A DNA stretch of 10,674 nt from Acidaminococcus hominis (GTDB lineage Bacteria; Bacillota; Negativicutes; Acidaminococcales; Acidaminococcaceae): NCBI RefSeq assembly GCF_021044795.1, contig NZ_JAJNOP010000052.1. One strand, written 5' to 3'. The position numbers and the translations under genes are program-made. Under the pieces are notes generated by a model. The model did not search any database and had not been told where the DNA came from. It saw only the letters and a list, made by a program, of their open reading frames with translations. Below, piece after piece: positions 5,849 through 10,674 of the stretch; the stretch's first letter is position 1; each line of letters starts with the position of its first letter.

Positions 5849-7015
5849 ATGAAAATTTTAGGCTATAGACGTGAAAATGGAACTTTCGGCGTACGGAATC
5901 ATCTGCTGATTCTGCCCACCTCCGTGTGCGCTACGGATACGGCTGCCAAAATTGCAGCTCAGGTACCCGGCGCTGTGTATGTAAGCAATGAACATGGCTG
6001 CTGCCAGATCGGTTCCGACCAGGAACAGACCGAACGCACTTTGGCCGGCTTTGGCATGAACGCCAACGTAGGCGCTGTACTGGTGGTAGGTCTGGGCTGC
6101 GACGGTATTCAGGCTGATGACCTGGCCAAACGGATTGCCGTTACGGGTAAACCTGTGGACGCCATTACCATTCAAGGCTGCGGCGGCACCCTGAAAGCAA
6201 TTTCCCGGGGCGGGGAAATTGCCTGCGCCATGGCTGCCAAACTGTCTACCCAAGTACGGACCGAAGGGGACATCAGCGAAATCATTCTGGGCATGGAATG
6301 CGGCGGTTCTGACCCCACCAGCGGTCTGGCTTCCAACCCCTCCATCGGCTATGTGTCCGATAAGCTGTGCAGCCTGGGCGGCAGCAGCATCCTCAGCGAA
6401 ACCACTGAAGTTATCGGGGCTGAACACATCCTGGCCAAACGGTTTGTGGATGCGGATCAGCGGGAAAAATTCCTGACCATGGTGCATAACGTGGAAGAAC
6501 GGGCCCTGAAACTGGGCGAAGATCTGCGTACCGGCCAACCTACTCCGGGCAACAAAGCCGGCGGCCTGTCCACCATCGAAGAAAAATCCCTGGGCTGCAT
6601 GTACAAAGCAGGGACGGAAGCTCCCTTCATGGGCGCCCTGGATTATTCCGAAATGCTGCCTCTGGAAAAGAAAGGCCTGTATTTCATGGATACCCCGGGC
6701 CAGGATATTGAATCCATTACCGGCATGGTAGCCGGCGGCGCTACGGTAGTTGTATTCTCCACCGGCCGCGGCACGCCTACGGGCAGCCCCATTGCTCCGG
6801 TCATCAAGATTACGGGCAACACGGATACCTACAACAATATGCCGGACAACATTGATGTGAACGCTGGCAAGATCATTACCGAAGGCGCAACCATCAAAGA
6901 TATCGGTGAAGAAACCTTCCAGCTGCTGCTGGACGTTTGCAACGGCAAGCTGACCAAGGCAGAAGCCCTGGGGCACCGGGAGTTTGGTATCTACAAAGTA
7001 TCTGGCACATTCTAA
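5849..7015 (+). CDS. UxaA-family dehydratase large (catalytic) subunit
   Basis: The 388-residue protein matches the C-terminal catalytic part of altronate/galactarate dehydratases (UxaA/GarD family), metal-dependent enzymes that remove water from a sugar acid to give a 2-keto-3-deoxy acid. Visible family motifs are GYRRENGTFGVRNHLLILPT (5-24), NEHGCCQIG (47-55), GLGCDGIQ (81-88), IQGCGGT (108-114), MECGGSDPTSGLASNPSIG (149-167), DYSE (265-268), MDTPGQDIESITGMVAGGA (280-298) and FSTGRGTPTGSPIAPVIKITG (303-323). The Cys-Gly motifs and ECGGSD are typical of the active site. The ribosome binding site is a GGGGGAG close before ATG. With the SAF gene upstream it forms a split dehydratase like SuyAB or two-gene UxaA forms. 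Family is firm; whether it acts on altronate, a tetronate, or another hydroxy acid cannot be decided from sequence. Confidence 0.9.
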   Translation: MKILGYRRENGTFGVRNHLLILPTSVCATDTAAKIAAQVPGAVYVSNEHGCCQIGSDQEQTERTLAGFGMNANVGAVLVVGLGCDGIQADDLAKRIAVTGKPVDAITIQGCGGTLKAISRGGEIACAMAAKLSTQVRTEGDISEIILGMECGGSDPTSGLASNPSIGYVSDKLCSLGGSSILSETTEVIGAEHILAKRFVDADQREKFLTMVHNVEERALKLGEDLRTGQPTPGNKAGGLSTIEEKSLGCMYKAGTEAPFMGALDYSEMLPLEKKGLYFMDTPGQDIESITGMVAGGATVVVFSTGRGTPTGSPIAPVIKITGNTDTYNNMPDNIDVNAGKIITEGATIKDIGEETFQLLLDVCNGKLTKAEALGHREFGIYKVSGTF

Positions 7016-7033
7016 GCAAGGACGGGGGCTATT

Positions 7034-7990
7034 ATGAAAATATTACAGACTGTAAAGAAATGTCCGGGCGGTTTGATGATTGTTCCGCTGCTCTTGGGTG
7101 CCCTGGTGAATACCTGCGTTCCTGAATTTTGGGTAATCTTCAAAGGGACCTTTACTACCTACTTATGGAAAACTGGCGCCATGCCGCTTTTGGCAGCTTT
7201 CCTGTTCTGTAACGGGACAACCATTGATGTGAAGCAAGCCGGAACCACCCTGACCAAAGGCGTTTTGCTGACGGCCATTAAGGTGTTGGTGGGCATGGGT
7301 ATCGGGGTAGCGGTCAGCTATACCTTTGGGGAAGCCGGTATCTTTGGCCTGGCACCCATTGCCATTATTGCCGCCATTGCCAACTCCAACGGGGGCCTGT
7401 ATGCGGCTCTGGCTGGGGAATACGGCGATGCCACCGACGTAGGCGCTGTTTCCATCCTGTCCATCAACGATGGTCCTTTCTTCACTTTGCTGGCTCTGGG
7501 GGCTGCAGGCTATGCAGTTCCTGTTGAAGTACTGATTGGCTGCGTAATCCCCATTGTGGTAGGCTGCATTTTGGGCAACCTGGACCCGGATATCAAGAAG
7601 TTCTGTGAACCGGGGGCCAGCCTGCTGATTCCTTTCTTTGCCTTCCCGCTGGGCGCTGGCCTGACCCTGACTTCCATTGTGAAGGCCGGCCCTGCCGGTA
7701 TCCTTTTGGGGGTTGCCTCCACGGTGCTCACTGGTCTTGCCGGGTACGCAGGCTACAAACTGATGCATTACAAACATGCCGAAGTCGGTGCCGCCATCGG
7801 TACCACCGCAGGCAACGCTGCCAGCACGCCGGCGGCTGTGGCTGCTGCTGGGGTTATTTCCACCGCTCTCAGCGATGCGGCTACGGTACAGGTTTCTGCC
7901 GCCATTATTACCACGGCTCTCCTGTGCCCGCTGCTGGTCACTATGCTGCATAAGCATGAGATGGCAACCCATCCGGAAGATTACAAATAA
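7034..7990 (+). CDS. kdgT: KdgT-family 2-keto-3-deoxygluconate-type permease
   Basis: This 318-residue membrane protein belongs to the KdgT family of proton-coupled 2-keto-3-deoxygluconate permeases. About ten hydrophobic segments run through the sequence, for example at 13-30, 48-60, 77-96, 103-116, 148-160, 164-182, 195-215, 220-240 and 285-304. Family motifs are PLLAAFLFCNGTTID (51-65), NSNGGLYAALAGEYGD (117-132), SINDGPFF (143-150) and TTAGNAASTPAAVA (257-270). It follows the dehydratase by 18 bp, has a weak G-rich ribosome binding site, and is followed by a strong terminator, so it closes this transcription unit. Because the locus contains a tetronate-type kinase and PdxA2, the imported compound may be a four-carbon or other sugar acid, not KDG itself. 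There is no KDG kinase or KDPG aldolase in the window. Confidence 0.9.
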   Translation: MKILQTVKKCPGGLMIVPLLLGALVNTCVPEFWVIFKGTFTTYLWKTGAMPLLAAFLFCNGTTIDVKQAGTTLTKGVLLTAIKVLVGMGIGVAVSYTFGEAGIFGLAPIAIIAAIANSNGGLYAALAGEYGDATDVGAVSILSINDGPFFTLLALGAAGYAVPVEVLIGCVIPIVVGCILGNLDPDIKKFCEPGASLLIPFFAFPLGAGLTLTSIVKAGPAGILLGVASTVLTGLAGYAGYKLMHYKHAEVGAAIGTTAGNAASTPAAVAAAGVISTALSDAATVQVSAAIITTALLCPLLVTMLHKHEMATHPEDYK

Positions 7991-8011
7991 GCCTAGGGCT
8001 GGCTAAGCCTT

Positions 8012-8054
8012 GGGGCTGTATCAAGAGGTTTCGTTGATACAGCCCCTTTTCTTT
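8012..8054 (+). terminator. Strong intrinsic terminator after the permease gene
   Basis: GGGGCTGTATCAA (8012-8024) pairs perfectly with TTGATACAGCCCC (8034-8046) around a nine-base loop, and TTTTCTTT follows. It separates the dehydratase-permease unit from the kinase-pdxA2 unit. Confidence 0.92.
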
Positions 8055-8081
8055 GTAACCCGGCAAAAAGGGAGCAAAGGA

Positions 8082-8110
8082 TTGCACGAAGGGGAGAAAA
8101 CCCCTACAAT
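8082..8110 (+). promoter_or_regulatory. Sigma-70-type promoter for the kinase-pdxA2 unit
   Basis: TTGCAC (8082-8087) and TACAAT (8105-8110) are spaced by 17 bp, with start predicted near 8117 and a leader of about 47 nt. The architecture is nearly identical to the promoter at 5476-5504. The spacer contains an inverted repeat GGGG-agaaaa-CCCC (8091-8104) that abuts the -10 element and could be an operator. GAGGAG about 8 bp before ATG 8164 is the ribosome binding site. Confidence 0.75.
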
Positions 8111-8163
8111 AGGAAGAGCAAGTACTCCAAACAAAGGAAGCGCACAAAAGAGGAGCTGAAACT

Positions 8164-9426
8164 ATGGAACTATTGATTTTGGCCGATGATCTGACGGGGG
8201 CCCTGGATACCGGCATCCAATTTGTAGATGAAGGGGCCAATACCCGGGTGGTGCTGGATCCCCAATATCCTTTGGAAGCCCTGGATCCCCAGGTACAGGT
8301 CCTGGTGATTGATACGGAATCCCGGCATATTCCTCCCGCCCAGGCTGCGGACCTGGTCCGTTCCATTACGGAACAGGCGGTGGCCCTGGGGGTGGCCTGC
8401 ATCTATAAGAAGACGGACTCCGGCCTCCGGGGAAATGTAGGCGCGGAATTGGGCGCTCTGCTGGACGCTAGCGGCAGTACCCAGCTGCATTTTATTCCCG
8501 CTTATCCCAAAACGGAGCGGACTACAGTAGACGGAATCCATTATATTAAGGGAGTTCCCGTGGCGGACTCGGTGTTTGGCCAGGATCCCTTTGATCCGGT
8601 GAAGTATTCCCGAGTAGCCGATGTGCTCCATACCCAGACGGATTTTACGGTGCATAGCGTTGGTCTTCGGGAAATGGCCGGGGAGCAGCCCGGCATCCAG
8701 GTGTACGATGCCGTGACCCAGGAGGATATCCTGAACCGGGGGCTGGAACTGAAAAAGTTGGGACGCTTAAAAGTCCTGGCTGGCTGTGCCGGTTTTGCTT
8801 CGGTGCTGGCCCGGCTGATGGAAATTACCGGGAAGCGCCCGCCGCTGCCCAAGGCCGAAAAAGCGTTTCTTCTGGTCTGCGGCAGCGTGAATCCCATTAC
8901 CCGCACCCAGGTAAAGCAGGCAGTGGACAGTGGAAGGATGGTGTATTATCCCTTAAAACCCGCCCAAAGCCTGACCCCAGGGTATTTTGCCACCACGGAC
9001 GGCGCCGTGCTTTTGGACGACCTGGCGGAGCAGCTGAAACAGGGCCGGCAGTGCCTGGTGGATACCAATGATATTCCCGGAGAAGAACCGGTGGAAGCCT
9101 ACGCCGCCGATCGGGGCCTGAACCTGTCCGATGTGCGCAGCCGGATTCCGGAGGATATGGGGGCCCTGATCAAGGGCTTGCTGGACCGGCAGGTCCGGAC
9201 TACCCTGATGGTAACCGGAGGGGACATTCTCATGGGCTTTGTACAGGCTCTGGGAACCTACGAGATTACCCCTATTCGGGAATTGTTTACCGGCACTGTG
9301 CTGTCCACAGTGCAGCTTGATGGCAAGACCCAGCTGCTGATTTCCAAGTCCGGGGGTTTTGGAGACCCGGATGTGATTCTGCGGCTGTTGGATACCCTGC
9401 AAACCACGACGAAGGAGGAAAAATAA
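8164..9426 (+). CDS. Four-carbon acid sugar kinase family protein (DUF1537)
   Basis: This 420-residue protein is a full-length member of the DUF1537 kinase family, whose characterised members (DtnK, OtnK) use ATP to phosphorylate the 4-hydroxyl of threonate, erythronate or their oxo derivatives. The N-terminal substrate domain shows LADDLTGALDTG (6-17), KKTDSGLRGNVG (82-93) and IPAYPKTERTTVDGIHYIKG (111-130). The C-terminal nucleotide-binding domain shows CGSVNPITRTQ (239-249), VTGGDI (350-355) and ISKSGGFGDPDVI (393-405). It has its own promoter and is followed with zero spacing by pdxA2, the same pairing as in characterised D-threonate and D-erythronate pathways, which makes a D-tetronate kinase (DtnK-like) the best guess. 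The protein should be cytoplasmic. Family is certain; the substrate is inferred from the partner gene. Confidence 0.92.
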   Translation: MELLILADDLTGALDTGIQFVDEGANTRVVLDPQYPLEALDPQVQVLVIDTESRHIPPAQAADLVRSITEQAVALGVACIYKKTDSGLRGNVGAELGALLDASGSTQLHFIPAYPKTERTTVDGIHYIKGVPVADSVFGQDPFDPVKYSRVADVLHTQTDFTVHSVGLREMAGEQPGIQVYDAVTQEDILNRGLELKKLGRLKVLAGCAGFASVLARLMEITGKRPPLPKAEKAFLLVCGSVNPITRTQVKQAVDSGRMVYYPLKPAQSLTPGYFATTDGAVLLDDLAEQLKQGRQCLVDTNDIPGEEPVEAYAADRGLNLSDVRSRIPEDMGALIKGLLDRQVRTTLMVTGGDILMGFVQALGTYEITPIRELFTGTVLSTVQLDGKTQLLISKSGGFGDPDVILRLLDTLQTTTKEEK

Positions 9427-10518
9427 ATGCAAGAAAAACCCATTGTGGCCATTACCATGGGAGATCCTTTTGGCAACGGCCCGGAAATTACCGTAAAAGC
9501 TCTGCACGACCTGAAAATCTATGAACAATGCCGTCCCCTGGTGGTAGGCGATGCGTCCTGCATGGAATACGCTTTAAAGGTGGCGGAAAAGGTCAGCGGT
9601 TTTACCCTGAAACTCCATACCATCAAAGACGTAAAGGATGCCCTGTTCCAATATGGCACCATTGACCTGATCAGTCTGGATCTGGTGAAACCGGAACAAA
9701 TTCCCCAGCACGAAAAGGACGGGAAACCCGCTCCCTTTGGGGTGGGGGCCTGCGCCCTGGGCGGGGAAGCTGCCTTCCAATACGTAATCAAGGTCATCGA
9801 CCTGGCTATGAAGAATCAGGTGGATGCTACAGTTACCAACGCCCTCAGCAAGGAAGCCATCAATATGGCAGGGTACCATTACTCCGGCCACACGGAAATC
9901 TACGCCGAATATACCCATACCCAGCATTACACCATGATGCTGGCCCACGATAACCTGCGGGTGGTCCACGTTTCCACCCACGTCTCCCTGCGGGAAGCCA
10001 TTGAACGGGTAAAGAAACCCCGGGTGCTGGAAGTCATCCGGATTGCCGATGCTGGCTGCAAGGCTTTGGGTATTGAGAAACCTAAAATCGCCGTAGCTGG
10101 TCTGAACCCCCACTGCGGGGAAGGGGGCCTGTTTGGCCGGGAAGAAATCGAGGAAATCCAGCCCGCCATTGATGAAGCTATGGCAGAAGGCATCTGCATA
10201 CCGGACGGCAAGCCCACTCCGGCAGATACAGTGTTCTCCAAGGCACTGGGCGGCTGGTACGACATTGTGGTCTGCATGTACCATGACCAGGGCCATATTC
10301 CCCTGAAGGTCAAGGGCTTCGTGTACAACCATGAACTGGGCCGCTGGGATGCAGTGGCCGGGGTCAACATTACCCTGGGCCTGCCCATTATCCGGGCCAG
10401 TGTGGACCACGGCACCGGCTTTGGCCATGCAGGCAGCGGCAATGCCAACGAGCTGAGCCTGGAAAACGCCATTTCCTATGCCATCCAGCTGGGCATTCAC
10501 CGGAAAAAACAAGCCTGA
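9427..10518 (+). CDS. pdxA2: PdxA2-type 4-phospho-tetronate dehydrogenase (PdxA family)
   Basis: The 363-residue protein belongs to the PdxA family. PdxA itself oxidises 4-phosphohydroxythreonine for vitamin B6 synthesis, whereas PdxA2 paralogues beside DUF1537 kinases oxidise and decarboxylate 4-phospho-D-threonate or -erythronate to dihydroxyacetone phosphate and CO2 with NAD+. Motifs are ITMGDPFGNGPEI (9-21), GHTEIYAE (154-161), metal ligands H185 (STHVSL), H229 (GLNPHCGEGG) and H286 (MYHDQGH), then GVNITLGLPIIRASVDHGTGF (312-332). Against E. coli PdxA (about 329 residues) there is an insertion of about 11 residues between KGF and GVNITLG (around 299-310). The ATG directly follows the kinase stop codon, and its ribosome binding site AAGGAGG lies in the kinase 3' end, so the two are translationally linked. 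A housekeeping PdxA role is possible but the context argues against it. Confidence 0.9.
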   Translation: MQEKPIVAITMGDPFGNGPEITVKALHDLKIYEQCRPLVVGDASCMEYALKVAEKVSGFTLKLHTIKDVKDALFQYGTIDLISLDLVKPEQIPQHEKDGKPAPFGVGACALGGEAAFQYVIKVIDLAMKNQVDATVTNALSKEAINMAGYHYSGHTEIYAEYTHTQHYTMMLAHDNLRVVHVSTHVSLREAIERVKKPRVLEVIRIADAGCKALGIEKPKIAVAGLNPHCGEGGLFGREEIEEIQPAIDEAMAEGICIPDGKPTPADTVFSKALGGWYDIVVCMYHDQGHIPLKVKGFVYNHELGRWDAVAGVNITLGLPIIRASVDHGTGFGHAGSGNANELSLENAISYAIQLGIHRKKQA

Positions 10519-10674
10519 TTGGGTAGTTTCAAGGAGCGGAGGAGAAGAAAACTTTGGCTCATCACGGAAAATTGGGGGATACGAAATCTAAGACAGAATT
10601 TAAAAACTGAAAAAAGGTATTGAAAAAGAGCACGGGATGCTCCATTCTAAGTAATAGCGACAAAACTACGAAAG
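10519..10674 (+). other. Window tail without a recognised gene
   Basis: After the pdxA2 stop there is a purine-rich stretch and no hairpin followed by a T-tract, so no intrinsic terminator is seen within the window. A GAGCA-cggga-TGCTC hairpin (10628-10642) lacks a T-run. An AGGAG/GGAGGAG-rich stretch (10531-10543) precedes an 18-codon frame starting at TTG 10554, which I do not regard as a supported gene. A further gene of the operon may begin beyond the right edge. Confidence 0.5.

Noticed and set aside
5858..6976. 372-codon minus-strand open frame opposite the dehydratase large subunit
   Set aside because: The + strand frame carries all UxaA-family motifs; the antisense product is Ala/Gly/His/Phe-rich and unrecognisable.
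8054..8070. TGTAACCCGGCAAA considered as a catabolite-response (cre) site
   Set aside because: It misses the central CG and several flanking consensus positions.
9574..10512. 312-codon minus-strand open frame opposite pdxA2
   Set aside because: It is a mirror frame of the PdxA family gene and has no plausible ribosome binding site or domain.
10628..10642. GAGCA-cggga-TGCTC hairpin as terminator of the pdxA2 transcript
   Set aside because: The stem is only five base pairs and no T-tract follows.

Overview
The window reads as a bacterial chromosome segment, probably from a Bacillota (Firmicutes) anaerobe. Strong AGGAGG-type ribosome binding sites, TTGNAC-N17-TACAAT promoters, several hairpin-plus-T-tract terminators and a fairly GC-rich composition fit this. 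The gene content and style remind me of Negativicutes (Acidaminococcus-like), but that is an impression from memory, not a demonstrated placement.

Left part (1-3530, + strand). The 3' portion of a 5-oxoprolinase subunit C gene (pxpC/kipA family) enters from the left edge. After a 100-bp gap holding an extended -10 promoter, an inverted repeat and a terminator-like hairpin comes a tight three-gene unit: an M20 metallopeptidase of the carboxypeptidase G2 type, an MTH1-like Nudix hydrolase, and the adenine DNA glycosylase MutY. The last two together form an 8-oxoguanine-avoidance pair and overlap by 17 bp if MutY starts at a TTG with a good ribosome binding site. A bidirectional terminator closes the unit.

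Middle (3581-5551). A convergent gene on the minus strand encodes a PrpR_N-type regulator with a Fis-like HTH. Its central AAA+ domain has lost Walker A lysine, Walker B acids and the sigma-54-contacting GAFTGA loop. The 183-bp gap between it and the next, divergently transcribed gene carries a 17-bp imperfect palindrome, a smaller perfect palindrome, and a clear sigma-70-type promoter for the catabolic genes.

Right part (5552-10518, + strand). This is a sugar-acid catabolic locus in two transcription units. Unit one is a UxaA-family dehydratase split into a small SAF-domain subunit and a large subunit, followed by a KdgT-family permease and an intrinsic terminator. Unit two has its own promoter and encodes a four-carbon acid sugar kinase (DUF1537 family) and a PdxA2-type dehydrogenase. 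The kinase and PdxA2 family chemistry (4-phosphorylation of a tetronate, then oxidative decarboxylation to dihydroxyacetone phosphate) suggests use of D-threonate, D-erythronate or a related acid. The dehydratase and the KdgT-type importer are not part of that known two-step route, so the true substrate and the way the enzymes are linked are open.

The last 156 bp after pdxA2 hold no recognisable gene and no clear terminator. I see no tRNA, rRNA, CRISPR array, insertion sequence or phage feature. The most interesting object is the acid-sugar locus together with its unusual regulator; nothing else suggests an entirely new type of system.
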